56,629 nt of DNA from NCBI GenBank assembly GCA_021203245.1, contig JAJQBO010000262.1:2142-58770 (forward strand), in the 5' to 3' direction. Below, in pieces: positions 17,441 to 27,948 of this stretch. Under the pieces are notes generated by a model. That model had not been told where the DNA came from, made no database searches, and was given only the letters and a program-made list of their open reading frames with translations. The stretch is from Planctomycetaceae bacterium. Lineage in GTDB: Bacteria; Planctomycetota; SZUA-567. The number at the start of each line of letters is the position of its first letter. The stretch's first letter is position 1. Both the position numbers and the translations under genes were made by a program.

Positions 17441-19501
17441 ATGACGGAAAACACAACTGTAGGTTACGAGAGTGAGAAGAAAGGCCATCCCTGGCTCAAG
17501 ATCGTCTTTGTACTGTCGACCCTCGGTCTCGGGCTGGCGACGGCGACGCAGATACTTGCCTACCGGTTCGACTATAATGAAGCGCTTGGGCCGCACTTCC
17601 GGCATGTTTATTTTCCCGGCATGTTCCTCGTCTGGTACGGGGAATTGGGCGATTCATACCCGGTAGAGTTCCGCATCGCCGTTTCCTACGGCATGGCGGT
17701 GGCGGCGATTATGCTCCTCGTCTACGTCATCGTCTCCCGCATCGTCAGCCAATCCGCTCGCGGCAACGCCAAGCTTCACGGCACCGCGCATTGGGCTAGG
17801 CAACGGGAAGTCAGGGCCAGCGGCCTCTTGGACAACGACGAAGGGGTGTATGTCGGCGCCTGGCGGGACAAGAAAGGACGTTTTCACTATCTCCGCGACA
17901 ACGGTCCGTCCCATGTGTTGTGCTTCGCGCCCACCCGTTCCGGCAAGGGCGTCGGCTTGGTCCTGCCCACGCTGTTGTCGTGGAAGCACAGCACCGTCGT
18001 CTCCGATCTCAAGGGCGAGTTGTGGATACTTACTTCCGGCTGGCGCAAGCACCACGCCGGCAATATCGTCCTCCGCTTTGAACCTGGCTCCGCCGAAGGC
18101 TGCGCCCGTTGGAATCCTCTGGAAGAAGTGCGCCTCGGCACCGCCGATGAAACCGGCGATATCCGCAACCTCACCGAGACCATCATCGATCCCAGAGGCG
18201 AAGGATTGAAGGATTTCTGGGTTCAGTCGGCGGCGAACTTACTAGAGGCGGTTATCACCCATGTCCTATACAAACACGAACGCGAGGGCACGCCCGCCAA
18301 TATGCAGGCCATAACTTATTTTTTGGCCGATCCGGACCATCCGGACATGAAGCTGGAGGACAAATTTAAGGAGATGGTCGAGTACAAGCATTACCCGGAC
18401 GGCGGCACCCATAAACTGGTCGCGTCCATGGGCCGTGCCATGCTGAACAAACCGGAGAATGAGCGTGGTTCCGTCATATCGACGATGGACAGTGTGCTTG
18501 GAATCTACAAGAGTCCGGTGACCGCGAAGAACACGGAGAAATCCGACTTCAAGATTATCGACATCATGAACCACGAAAAGCCGGTTTCCCTGTACCTCAT
18601 TACCACCCCGGACAATAAAGACCGGCTCTGTCCGCTGCTTCGCCTCCTCATCAACATGATGCTCAAGAAACTGGTGGCGCACGTGGATTACATGGACGGC
18701 CGCACCGTTATGGCGCATAGGCGACGGCTTCTGATGATGCTGGACGAATTTCCTTCGTTCGGGAAGTTGCAGCCCATCGCCGATGGGTTGGCGTTCGTGG
18801 CCGGCTACGGCCTCAAAATCTACATTATTTCCCAGGATACCATCCAGTTTGATGCAGTCTATGGCGACAAAAATTCGATTATTTCGAACTGCCATATCCA
18901 GGTGATGTTTCCTCCGAACCGTCTTGAGACGGCTAAATACATCTCGCAGATGCTTGGCGAAACCACCGTCGTGGAACGCCAGTATTCCGTCTCCGGAAAA
19001 CGCGCCGGCATGATGCACAGCCAGGTCACCGAATCCATCAAGTCCGACAAGCGGCCGCTCCTGACCACGGACGAAGTGATGGCGTTGCCGGGACCGAAGA
19101 AAAACCCGGTCGGCGATATCGAGGAACCAGGCGAGATGATTGTCCGCGTCTCAGGCTTCCCTCCGATTCGCGGCCGGCAGCCGCTCTACTTCATGGACGA
19201 GGTGTTTCTTGCGCGTGCCAGAATACCAGCGCCAGCCGATACCGACCGTATAGGCATGGAACTTACCGAAGCAACGGTGGTCAACGTATCCGACGCCTTG
19301 GCGCAGGGTGATGGGGTTGAGAGTGTGGTGAAAATAGCCGTACCGGATGCGGCTGGCGGGACGATTCCCGAATCACTCGCGGAATCGCTGGGCGATGGTG
19401 GACGGGATGAAGGGGCATCTGTTTCTGATGGTCTGCTCGAGGACACCCTTGAGACTGTCGTCTCCCATGTACAGGAGACCACCCATGAAGCGGAACGCTA
19501 A
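17441..19501 (+). CDS. traG: TraG/VirD4-type coupling protein
   Basis: The 686-residue inner-membrane ATPase links the relaxosome to the type IV secretion channel. Two hydrophobic segments occur near residues 15-35 and 75-100. Walker A is APTRSGKGVG near residue 163 and Walker B is LLMMLDEFPS near 430. The acidic C-terminal tail past residue 600 is probably disordered. ATG 17441 lacks a close Shine-Dalgarno. The best site (GGAG, 17423-17426) instead serves an out-of-frame ATG at 17431 that would make a 14-residue peptide overlapping the true start, so leader-coupled translation is possible. The end overlaps traF. Confidence 0.93.
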   Translation: MTENTTVGYESEKKGHPWLKIVFVLSTLGLGLATATQILAYRFDYNEALGPHFRHVYFPGMFLVWYGELGDSYPVEFRIAVSYGMAVAAIMLLVYVIVSRIVSQSARGNAKLHGTAHWARQREVRASGLLDNDEGVYVGAWRDKKGRFHYLRDNGPSHVLCFAPTRSGKGVGLVLPTLLSWKHSTVVSDLKGELWILTSGWRKHHAGNIVLRFEPGSAEGCARWNPLEEVRLGTADETGDIRNLTETIIDPRGEGLKDFWVQSAANLLEAVITHVLYKHEREGTPANMQAITYFLADPDHPDMKLEDKFKEMVEYKHYPDGGTHKLVASMGRAMLNKPENERGSVISTMDSVLGIYKSPVTAKNTEKSDFKIIDIMNHEKPVSLYLITTPDNKDRLCPLLRLLINMMLKKLVAHVDYMDGRTVMAHRRRLLMMLDEFPSFGKLQPIADGLAFVAGYGLKIYIISQDTIQFDAVYGDKNSIISNCHIQVMFPPNRLETAKYISQMLGETTVVERQYSVSGKRAGMMHSQVTESIKSDKRPLLTTDEVMALPGPKKNPVGDIEEPGEMIVRVSGFPPIRGRQPLYFMDEVFLARARIPAPADTDRIGMELTEATVVNVSDALAQGDGVESVVKIAVPDAAGGTIPESLAESLGDGGRDEGASVSDGLLEDTLETVVSHVQETTHEAER

Positions 19502-20042
19502 TTTCGTGGGACGTGCCTGCCGGGCCTTTGCCGTTGCCGGGATTGCCGCGCTGGTCCTTGCCTGTGTTTCGTATGCCTGCGGCGCCAGGATCAACCGCAC
19601 CAATAGTCTGCCGAAAGGGCTTTACTGGCGGGTGAATAAAGCACCGGAACGTGGAGATATCGTGGCGTTCTGGCCGGACGGGACAGAACCGTTCAGGCTG
19701 GCCCGCGAACGGGGTTATATTCTCGCCGGCGTCTATAACATAGCGGACGACATCGGCTACGGCCTGATGTTGAAACAGCTAGTGGCGCTTACCGGTGACA
19801 TCGTTTCCATCGACGACGACGGCGTCATTGTCAACAGCCACCGCCTCCCCAACACAAAGCCGCTTGCCCATGACAACGTGGGCGACCCCTTGCCGGTTGT
19901 GCGTCTCAGTGACTATCGACTTGTCGAGCACGAGGCTCTTTTTGTTTCCGATCACCTCCCGCGTTCCTACGACGCCCGTTACTTCGGCGTCCAGGACATG
20001 CGGCAGATCGTCGAGGTGGTCGTTTCGGTATGGATTTGGTGA
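19485..20042 (+). CDS. traF: TraF-like S26 maturation protease
   Basis: The 185-residue protein has an N-terminal membrane helix (about residues 13-32) and a periplasmic signal-peptidase-like domain. The segment TNSLPKGLYW carries the nucleophilic Ser, and LKQLVALTGD carries the general-base Lys. In IncP plasmids TraF processes and cyclises the TrbC pilin. TrbC is encoded here at 43938-44297, so the pair is complete. ATG 19485 lies 17 bases inside the traG end, indicating coupled translation; longer upstream codons belong to another frame of traG. Confidence 0.88.
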   Translation: MKRNANFVGRACRAFAVAGIAALVLACVSYACGARINRTNSLPKGLYWRVNKAPERGDIVAFWPDGTEPFRLARERGYILAGVYNIADDIGYGLMLKQLVALTGDIVSIDDDGVIVNSHRLPNTKPLAHDNVGDPLPVVRLSDYRLVEHEALFVSDHLPRSYDARYFGVQDMRQIVEVVVSVWIW

Positions 20043-20051
20043 TGTGGAGAA

Positions 20052-20467
20052 TTAAGTGGTGAGACGGGAAATGAACACGCTTGGTTCTATCGCTTCGATT
20101 GGCGATGCTGCGAAATCGCTTGTATTTCGGGTCACGATGCAATCCGCGCCCCAGCGTATTGCCGACTCAACCAGCACGGCATCCTCGAAATCCGAAACGG
20201 GGGATTCAAACGCCAAAAGACACAGTTCCCCCGTTGTATCGAGAACGGTCAGAGTCCTGACAAGTCGCAGCAGCGTGGCTTTGGCCTGTACGCTGTTTGA
20301 GAAATGCCTCCGGAGTAAAAATACAGGTCCGTCACGGTGTTTGCGGTTATAGCGACATTGCACCCCTTGTCGCCTGCAAGCGCAATCGCCTCCGTGGAAG
20401 CGTCGGCAAACGGTTTGCGATCGGTCAGGGCATCCATAACCACGTTGGTGTCAATTACGACGTTCAT
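20052..20467 (-). pseudogene. PIN-domain toxin split by a one-base frameshift
   Basis: The N-terminal part reads MNVVIDTNVVMDALTDRKPF with a first catalytic Asp (DTN) and ends its useful sequence at TVTDLYF. The frame then shifts to LLRRHFSNSVQAKATLLRLV and continues to SDFEDAVL and DCIVTRNTSDF, the other PIN acidic motifs. One extra T in the T5 run (AAAAA at 20317-20321 on the plus strand) would join them into 138 residues. PIN toxins of this type are metal-dependent RNases neutralised by the antitoxin encoded just upstream, whose end overlaps this start by 17 bases. As read, the toxin is inactive. It is either dead or miscalled in a homopolymer. Confidence 0.8.
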
Positions 20468-20678
20468 GTTTTGCCATCCGCTCCTCGTGGGCTTCTTCCA
20501 ATGTAGCGGTTTCCGGTAATATGCCCCGCAGAGAACGAATAACCGTCGACAAGCTCTCGGATTCCGGAGTTATCTTGGCGATACTTTTTCCGTCTTTGGT
20601 CAGGACGATTTCTTCTTCGCCGACCAGCTCCAAATATTGATCGATTCCGCTTTTGAATTCGGCAACGTCCAGTTTCAT
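20451..20678 (-). CDS. Phd/YefM-like antitoxin
   Basis: The 75-residue protein begins MKLDVAEFKSGIDQYLELVG and continues EEIVLTKDGKSIAKI, the N-terminal DNA-binding fold of Phd/YefM antitoxins. The charged tail (residues 50-75) would wrap the toxin. ATG 20678 stands six bases after AAGGAG; the longer open frame upstream lies opposite topB and is rejected. It is the first gene of a two-gene operon with the PIN toxin, inserted between traF and topB on the opposite strand. Such pairs commonly stabilise mobile elements and usually autoregulate. Confidence 0.85.
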   Translation of the reverse strand: MKLDVAEFKSGIDQYLELVGEEEIVLTKDGKSIAKITPESESLSTVIRSLRGILPETATLEEAHEERMAKHERRN

Positions 20679-20837
20679 CACAAACTCCTTTCGCCGCGTC
20701 GTAACGTGCATTTCCGTCGCTACCGACGCCATCGTTACTCCGATTATACGCTGTCTTTGCGGCAACATCAAGAACTGCGTTGCAACAGCCACATAAATCG
20801 AAATCAGCCAAACAACATTGTCCAATAAAGGAAAACA

Positions 20838-23153
20838 ATGCTCTACATCGCGGAAAAACCTGAACTCGCCCGCGCCATCGCCGAAGCCCTCGGCGGCGGC
20901 GCCAAGCGAAAAGGCTATTTTGAATGCGGTCAGGACACCGTGATCTGGTGCTTCGGCCATATGCTGCGGCTCTACGAGCCGGAGGAATACGATCCGGCTT
21001 ACAAGAAATGGAGCCTGGACCAGCTTCCCATGATTTTCACCCCATGGAAAAAGAAGCCTATCAACAAATCGAAGGAACAACTCACCATCATCGTCGGCCT
21101 GCTCAGGGAAGCCACGACCGTCGTCCACGCCGGCGATCCCGATGCCGAAGGTCAATTGCTGGTGGACGAGGTGTTGCACTTCGCCCAATTCACAGGCCAG
21201 GTCAAACGCGTCCTCATTAACGATAACACCCCCGCAGCAGTCAAAAAGGCGCTGGCCGACCTCCGTGACAACGCCGACTTCAAGGGTCTGTCTCAGGCGG
21301 CGGAAGCGCGACAAGTCTGTGATCAGTGCTATGGCTTCAATTTAACACGGCTCTACACCCTCGCCGCGCGACGAGAAGGGTATGACGGCGTGTTAAGCGT
21401 CGGACGGGTGCAGACGCCGATCCTCGGTCTGGTCGTCCGCCGCGACCGGGAAAACTCGGGCCATAAAAAGACCCCCTACTACGAGGTGGAAGGCGTCTTT
21501 CGCTCCGGAGAAGCAACTTTTTCCGCCCTCTACCGAAACAAACCGGGCGATCCGCAGGACGATAAGGGACGCCTGACCGACGCCGCTTTCGCGAACACCG
21601 TCGCCGCCGCCGTTGACGGCAAACCCGCCACCGTGAAAACGGTGGAGACGAAGGACGGCGAGACGCCGCCGCCACTTCCCTACAACTTGTTGAAGTTGCA
21701 GACCGACGCCTCCCGGCTGCACGGCATGGCTCCGGAGGCGGTAAAGGAAATCACCCAAACGCTTCGGGAGAAACACCGGCTCATTACCTACAACCGCAGT
21801 GATTCGCAATATCTTCCTGAAATTCAGCATGCCGACGCGCCGGCAGTCATCGCCGCCATCGCCGACAATGTGCCGGAATTCGATCCGTATTTCTCGTCCG
21901 CCGACCCAACGATCAAGAGCCGGGCATTCAATTCGGCCAAAGTCTCCGCCCACCACGCCATTATTCCCACCCAGGCGCGGGCTGATTTCAAAAAGCTGTC
22001 ACTGGACGAAAAGCGCGTCTACAACCTTATCGCCCGAGCCTACCTGGTCCAGTTCATGCCGAACCACGCCTGGCGACGCACCATCGTCACCATCGCGGCG
22101 GAAGGTCACGAGTTTTCCCGGTCCGTCCGCATCACCCTGAAGAACGGCTGGCGCGACTTTTTCGAAAGCGATCCGGAGCCGGACGACGCGGAACCGGATT
22201 GCGCATTGCCGGAAATGACCTCCGGCCAGGAAATCCATTGCGATTCCTGCGCACCCGCCCAGAAGGAGACAAAGCCGCGCCCGCTCTACAGCATGGCGAG
22301 CCTGCTGGAGGATCTGACGCGGGTGGCCCAGTATGTCCGGGACGAGAAATTGCGTCAATCGCTAATCGAGAAGGACAAAGGCAAGGCGGGCGAACACGGC
22401 GGCATCGGCACCCCCGCCACTCGGGACGAAATCTTGAAGACCTTGTTCGAGCGCGGTTTTCTTGAGACTCGGATAAGCGGCAGAACAGCGCAGGTGGTCA
22501 GCACGAAAGCGGGTCAGGAGTTTTACGATATCCTTCCCGACCAGGCGAAATTTCCGGATCTCACCGCCCTATGGCACGAGCAGCAGCGGGAAATCGAAGC
22601 GGGAAAACTGGCTCTGGACGCTTTCGTGGAGGCGAACGCCGCCAGAGTGTTGGACCAGGGTCTTGGCCTGCGTATCGAAAGATATCCCTGTCCGGAATGC
22701 GGCAGCGCCATGTTCAAACGGACCAATGACAAGGGCGCCTACTGGGCGTGTTCTGAATATCCCCGCTGTCGCGCCACCCTGCCGGACGATAACGGCAAAC
22801 CCGGAACCAGAAAAATACTTATTGGCGAAGCCGATCCTTCCGTCCTCTGTCCTGGCTGCGGCAAACCGATGCGAATTATCCACTATGCGGGCGGGCCGTT
22901 CTACGGTTGCACCGGTTTTCCCGACTGTAAGCGGGTGGTACGAATCAAGGACGGCAAACCAGACTTTTCACTCACCCGACCGTCCGTATCGGAAAAACAA
23001 AAGTGCCAGCAGTGCGGGAACGGCCTGGTCAGGCGGTCCGGCAAAAACGGGAAGCCATTTTGGGGCTGTTCCACCTACCCGAATTGCAAAGCATCGTATC
23101 CGGACCATGACGGCAAACCGAATTATGTCGCCACGGCGAAAGTGACCCCATAG
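20838..23153 (+). CDS. topB: DNA topoisomerase III (TopB/TraE type)
   Basis: The 771-residue type IA topoisomerase relaxes and decatenates DNA by single-strand passage. The N-terminal Toprim domain has IAEKPELARAIAEALGG and HAGDPDAEGQLL (the DxD/E metal site), and the active-site Tyr lies in LITYNRSDSQYLP near residue 318. The C-terminus adds three four-cysteine zinc fingers (CPECGSAM..., CPGCGKPM..., CQQCGNGL...). It occupies the position of traE, the topoisomerase III gene of RP4 Tra1. Start ATG 20838 follows AAAGGA. The frame is intact. Confidence 0.96.
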   Translation: MLYIAEKPELARAIAEALGGGAKRKGYFECGQDTVIWCFGHMLRLYEPEEYDPAYKKWSLDQLPMIFTPWKKKPINKSKEQLTIIVGLLREATTVVHAGDPDAEGQLLVDEVLHFAQFTGQVKRVLINDNTPAAVKKALADLRDNADFKGLSQAAEARQVCDQCYGFNLTRLYTLAARREGYDGVLSVGRVQTPILGLVVRRDRENSGHKKTPYYEVEGVFRSGEATFSALYRNKPGDPQDDKGRLTDAAFANTVAAAVDGKPATVKTVETKDGETPPPLPYNLLKLQTDASRLHGMAPEAVKEITQTLREKHRLITYNRSDSQYLPEIQHADAPAVIAAIADNVPEFDPYFSSADPTIKSRAFNSAKVSAHHAIIPTQARADFKKLSLDEKRVYNLIARAYLVQFMPNHAWRRTIVTIAAEGHEFSRSVRITLKNGWRDFFESDPEPDDAEPDCALPEMTSGQEIHCDSCAPAQKETKPRPLYSMASLLEDLTRVAQYVRDEKLRQSLIEKDKGKAGEHGGIGTPATRDEILKTLFERGFLETRISGRTAQVVSTKAGQEFYDILPDQAKFPDLTALWHEQQREIEAGKLALDAFVEANAARVLDQGLGLRIERYPCPECGSAMFKRTNDKGAYWACSEYPRCRATLPDDNGKPGTRKILIGEADPSVLCPGCGKPMRIIHYAGGPFYGCTGFPDCKRVVRIKDGKPDFSLTRPSVSEKQKCQQCGNGLVRRSGKNGKPFWGCSTYPNCKASYPDHDGKPNYVATAKVTP

Positions 23154-23227
23154 CCGCCTATAACCGTGGCGTATCGGCCAATCGCCGGTGCGCCACAGTG
23201 CATTCTACTTTTTTGAGGAGTAAAACC

Positions 23228-23416
23228 ATGATTCCAAACGATACCGACAACGCCATGCGCATCGACACTATCGGCGAAAAAATCGCGGACGCCGAGACGC
23301 CCGGATTTTTCGCCTTGTTCACTGACCAGGAAGCTGCCGCCGCCGGCGCGTTCGAGGAGGACGCCATCGACGAGGAAACAGCTTTCGCCGCCTCGTTCGA
23401 CAGCCCCGGACTGTAA
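23228..23416 (+). CDS. Small acidic protein in the traD position
   Basis: The 62-residue protein opens MIPNDTDNAMRIDTIGEKI and is rich in Ala, Glu and Asp after residue 25, with no membrane segment or cysteine. ATG 23228 follows TGAGGAG at good spacing, which makes it a real gene in my view. It lies between topB and the primase-like gene, where RP4 has the small traD gene of unknown role. I see no sequence similarity I can name beyond position. Confidence 0.6.
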   Translation: MIPNDTDNAMRIDTIGEKIADAETPGFFALFTDQEAAAAGAFEEDAIDEETAFAASFDSPGL

Positions 23417-23457
23417 CGGAATGACATGACTTTCAAGCTATATAAAGGAGACCTACA

Positions 23458-25966
23458 GTGAGCGCTCAACCAGAAAAATCGAAACAGCATTTCAACGCCC
23501 GCGTCGCCAAAAAACTCGCCCAGCAACTCCGCGACGGCTCCGCGCCCATGCAGCGTTTGGGCGTACAGGACATTCCCTACAATCCCGCCACCGGACGAAC
23601 ATTCCACGGCATCAACGCACTGAACCTCATGATGCAGGGCCGGAAGGACGACAGGTGGTTTACCTTCGACGACGCCAACCTGAACGGCTACAAGGTCAAA
23701 CCCGGCGAAAAAGCCACGCCGGTTCAGTATTGGCCGAAGAAACGTCCTGGCGAAACGATGAACCGGGCCATCACCGCCTACGTTTTCAATGCCGAACAGC
23801 TTGACCGGGTGCCGCCGCCCACCCGCAAGCCGGAGCGGCAAGACCCGATGGAACGTGTCGGCGAATTACTCCGGAACAGCGGCATGACCATTGTCCACGA
23901 TCAGACCGAACGCTCCTTCTACGCTCCCCGGAAGGACGAGATTCACTTGCCGAAGCCGGAAAGCTGCGCCAGTCCGGAGAAATACTGCGAGATGGCAATT
24001 TACGAGTATTTCAAAGCCAGCGGCCACCCGTCACGCCAGGACCGAGAGACCTTCAACGCGGTCGGCGCCGCCGACCGGGCAAAGGAGGAACTTGTCTGCG
24101 CTGTCGCCACTATGATGTATTGCGCCGAAATCGGCATTCCCCACGATCCGACCCGCAATCCCGACCTCGCCCTCGACTGGGCGAAGTCGATGGAACACCA
24201 CCCGTTTGAACTTTCCCAATCGGTACGGGACGCGGACAACGCGGTGTGGGGAACGCTCCGTCAGGAACAGGCGCGGGATATCGCCCTTGGCCTTCGGCAC
24301 AACGAGGTCTGGCGGCCGGTGCCGGAAACGTCCCCTACCGTCGCTGTCGAATCGTTCCTGAACCGGAACGCCACGCTGGAACTCGCCGACACGGAACCAT
24401 GGAAAACGCACGGCTTCGAGTATCAGGGCCAGCAGCTCTACGCGCTTCCCGACACTGAATCCGTCATGTCGAAACAAATCGGGAAGAGAATCAGACGCTG
24501 GTCAAGGCCAGAATCCAAGCCTATGACCGGTACGGCAACGCCTACAACGTCGTTATGGAATACTCCGCCGTCTACGGGGAGGACGGCAAGAAGCGACTGA
24601 CCGATCCCGCCCAGGCGGTGGAAATAAATCCCGCCGCCAAGACCATGACCCTGCCCATGGATTGGGATGGCACACTGGCGGTGCGCGGCTGCATTGAGGA
24701 TATGGACGGCGGGATCAATTCCGAATCGAACCTGGAACAGGCGCAATTTTTCGGCGTCTACGCCAACACGAAGAGCGGCGAACAACTGCATCTCGCCGAT
24801 TTCGACACCGAGGAATACGCCAAACGCTATGCCGACCTCATCGATCGGGAATACGACCGCCAGGCAAAGCGTGATGCAACCCATGAACGTGAGCCTTCTC
24901 AAGACCGGCAGCAAACCCGCGTACAGGAACAGACCATCTCCGCCCGCGACGAGTGCATCGCCGCCATGCGGTCGGTGGGTATGGTTGTCACAGGCGAGCA
25001 TCCCATTTTCGACAAGAAACCGCACCGCATCGAGGCGGACGGCGACAAGAAGGGCGAACTGTCCGGATTTTATGTCGCCCATCCGGATGGAAGGCCGTCG
25101 GGGTACTGCAAAAACAACCGTACCGGCGCGGAAAAACGCTGGTCGGTCAAGGGCTATATCCTTGACGACAACCAGAAAAAGCCCTGCACGAACAGGCCAA
25201 GGAAAACGTCGACAGGCGTGACGACGCACTCAAGGCCCAGCACGACAAGACGGCGAAACGGCTGCAAAACCAGGTACAACGCCTCACGACGCCGCAGGAA
25301 CCCACGCCCTATATGAAGACGAAGGAGATCCAGCTTCATCCGGGCGTCTACCAAAACGGCAATTCAACCTGCATCCCGCTCTACAATACGAACGGCGAAA
25401 TCAGGTCGATGGCCTATGTCCAGGAGGACGGGACCAAGCGCTACGCCAAGAACAGCGAAAAAGAAGGGTGCTTCCACATTGTCGGCGGCATGGACGCACT
25501 GAAAAAAGCCCCGGCCATTGTCATAGCTGAAGGATTCGCCACCGCCGCTACCATATCCGAATCCCTCGGCCAACCCGCCGTCGCCGCCATGGATGCCGGG
25601 AACGTGGTGGACGTGGCCAAGGCGCTCCGCGAGGCGCATCCGGAAAGGCCCATCATCATCGCCGGCGACAACGACGCCAAGCTGGAGGCGGAAAAAGGCA
25701 TGAACCCCGGTAAAAGCTACGCTCTCCAAGCTGCCGAGGCTGTGAACGGCGTCGCCGTGTTCCCGAAATTCGGAGCCGAGGCAGGCGTCTCGAAACAGCA
25801 TACCGATTTCAACGATCTGGCACGGATGCGGGGCGATCTCGGCAAGGATGCGGTCAAAAGCCAGCTCCAGCCGGTTATCGAAAAAGCGATTGCGAAGGAC
25901 AAGGAGAAAAGCAGGGAAGCGAAGGTGGAAAAGACGAGAGGACAAAAAGCACTTGTCCGTGGGTAA
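23458..25966 (+). pseudogene. ArdC-like/Toprim protein (TraC position), two frameshifts
   Basis: Three consecutive reading frames join into one 836-residue protein. The start is GTG 23458. Part 1 is an ArdC-type ssDNA-binding domain (INALNLMMQG, PGEKATPVQYW) plus a zincin-like fold. Part 2 resumes after a missing G in GGG at 24481-24483 (ENQTLVKARIQAYDRYGNAY). Part 3 resumes after a missing A in the A5 run at 25176-25180 (ALHEQAKENVDRRDD). The C-terminal part is a Toprim domain: AIVIAEGFATAATI with the Glu and IIIAGDNDAKLE with DxD. RP4 TraC is a primase in the same map position. The usual HExxH zincin motif is replaced by YEYFK near residue 182, so the protease-like fold appears inactive. 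The lesions break the Toprim part away, unless they are sequencing errors. Confidence 0.8.
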
Positions 25967-26337
25967 CACTGTATTGACGAAATCGCCCTGGCAGGCGTTG
26001 ACTGCCAGGGCGGGTTTTATTGCCTCGGTGACCATCTAAAAAAAAATGCCGTTTGGATCTCCGGCCACATTGATTCGGTGACGCATGGCTGGTTTGCAGG
26101 ACACCGGAGATCAACAGACGACTATCGTCAAATGAAGCGCCGCAGAGACGAGCATATTATCCACGGGAGCTCCGTCATGGCAACCATTATATCACTGGAA
26201 AATATAAACCAATATTAACGCGAAATATCCCATTTAGACGAATGGTAGCGCCTAAGCCATTTTACGCCAGAAAGAAAAAGCAAACCCGTTGCCATTATGG
26301 ATGTTATGGGGTTGAATGGTGCGTATGACGTCAAAAT

Positions 26338-26349
26338 ATACGCGCGAAT
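26338..26349. promoter_or_regulatory. ICE palindrome ATACGCGCG(A)AT, copy 1
   Basis: ATACGCGCGAAT matches the palindrome ATACGCGCGTAT at 11 of 12 positions. It lies 37 bases upstream of a promoter-like TTGAAT-N16-TATACT. The surrounding gap 25967-26471 is otherwise AT-rich and holds no recognisable gene. Other copies occur at 33166 and 45676, so it is a candidate operator for an element-encoded regulator. Confidence 0.5.
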
Positions 26350-26386
26350 ATTTTTATTTAAATGTGCTTTTTATTGCAAAAAACAG

Positions 26387-26414
26387 TTGAATTAACGCCA
26401 ATATGAGGTATACT
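26387..26414 (+). promoter_or_regulatory. Promoter for the accessory block 26.5-31.4 kb
   Basis: TTGAAT (26387-26392) and TATACT (26409-26414) with a 16-base spacer form a good sigma-70-type promoter in an AT-rich region. It faces the small ORF at 26472 and the DUF932 gene at 26722, and may drive all plus-strand genes up to the ParB-like gene. Confidence 0.55.
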
Positions 26415-26471
26415 ATATTATATAAGTCACTGGCAATCAAAAGGTAAGAGAGAAAGAAGGTTGCCGCGATT

Positions 26472-26639
26472 ATGGGTTATACAAAAATATTCACCACTAC
26501 CGATGAATTGGCCGAGTTTTGCTGTCTCCCCGATAATGCCGCCCAGGACGCGAGAATGGCCGAACGGCTGGCAGAATTGGCAAAACAAGGCATTTTCATA
26601 AAAGGAATGCAATGTAATAGACAGCGTCACCAGCAATAG
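26472..26639 (+). CDS. Small hypothetical protein
   Basis: The 55-residue frame MGYTKIFTTTDELAEFCCLP continues with a charged helix and ends in a basic tail (NRQRHQQ). A purine-rich AAGAAGG lies about 12 bases upstream, which is rather far. It is the first open frame after the promoter at 26387-26414. Reading TTTDELAEF hints at a helical regulator or recombination-directionality-like factor, but I do not recognise it. It could be a translated leader only. Confidence 0.4.
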   Translation: MGYTKIFTTTDELAEFCCLPDNAAQDARMAERLAELAKQGIFIKGMQCNRQRHQQ

Positions 26640-26721
26640 CGCCACCCGCATTATCTCCCACGTTTGAATCACTGTCGCCGCGTTTGCGGCCTCTCATAGC
26701 CTGTATATAAGGAGAATCACA

Positions 26722-27853
26722 ATGTACCAAGGACGCACCCTCGAATCATTCGCCGCTGAAATCATCCGCCGTAAAGACAACATGAAAAGATTACGTTGTC
26801 CACACCAAACAGATGCACATGGAAAAGGGCGACCTGTTTTTCGGTGACGAGAACGTTTCCCATTCCTTCCCCGTCAACACCATCGCCGCCCAGCAAATCG
26901 CCGCTTTTACCGGCATTCCCTCCGTGTACTATCACCGCATGAGAGAACAAAATCCCGCCTTGCTTGACCACAATATCAACGCATGGTTTCAGGATATGGA
27001 CGCCCTACGCATGGTCCGCACCCTCGACAGCCGCGCCCGCGCTTTTCTTTCCGACAAGTATCTGCCTATAGACAATTTCGAAATCGCCTCCCGTGTCCTG
27101 CCCATCATAGACAAGGTGGTGCATTTGAACGGCGACAACGTGTCGTGTGAAGTCACCGAACGCAGCATGCACATAAAGGTTATCAATTACAAGATGGAGG
27201 GTGAAGTCGTGACGGGCGATGTGGTGCAATCCGGCATAATCGTTTCCAATAGCGAAGTCGGTCAGGGCATGGTCGAGGTAAAGCCCTTTGTCTATCGCCT
27301 TGTCTGCAAAAACGGCGCAGTCATCGACGCCGCCGCAAAGAAACGCCGCCACGTTGGCAAAACCATCGACTTGACAAGTGACGACTACGAGATTTACCGC
27401 ACCGAGACGATCAACGCCGCCAATCAGGCATTTTTGATGCAGATAGAAGACACCGTTTCCAGTGTCGTTAACCCCGCCACTTTCGACAAGATTCTAGATT
27501 CGATGCGCGAAGCCAAGGATCGCACATTCACCAGCCGGAATATCCCTGCCGTGGTGGAACTCGCCGCCAAGAAATACGGCGTACCGGAAGGCGAAACCGG
27601 CAACATATTGACCCACCTTGTCAACGAAGGCGACACCAGCCTATACGGCCTTGCGAACGCTTTTACCCGGTACAGTCAGGACGTGGACGCTTACGACTAC
27701 GCCACCGCCCTAGAGGAAATCGGCGGGAAAATGTTCACCATGCCGAAATCTGTTTTCGACGAATTGAACAACGCCACCACCACCAAAGAGCAGCGCAAGC
27801 GGGAGCGGAAAGAACTCAAAGCCACTCAATCCGGCTTGCTCGCTGTCGCCTAA
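26722..27853 (+). pseudogene. DUF932-family protein with an N-terminal frameshift
   Basis: The true start is ATG 26722, behind AAGGAG, reading MYQGRTLESFAAEIIRRKDN. An extra A in the A4 run at 26785-26788 then breaks the frame. Removing it gives MKDYVVHTKQMHMEKGDLFF and a continuous 376-residue protein. The remainder is intact: HSFPVNTIAAQQIAAFTGIP near residue 55, KRRHVGKTIDL near 210 and a basic tail. DUF932 proteins are common on plasmids and phages and resemble phage/plasmid-like TIGR03299 proteins; their role is unknown. An internal start at 26813 or 26819 would produce a shortened protein with no good ribosome site. Confidence 0.75.
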
Positions 27854-27948
27854 TCCACTCGCTATATCTCATAATCCCGCCCCTGCTTTCCCTCCACAAA
27901 CCCGGAGGGGAAGCAAGGCCCGACACACCCACACAAAGGAAAATCACC

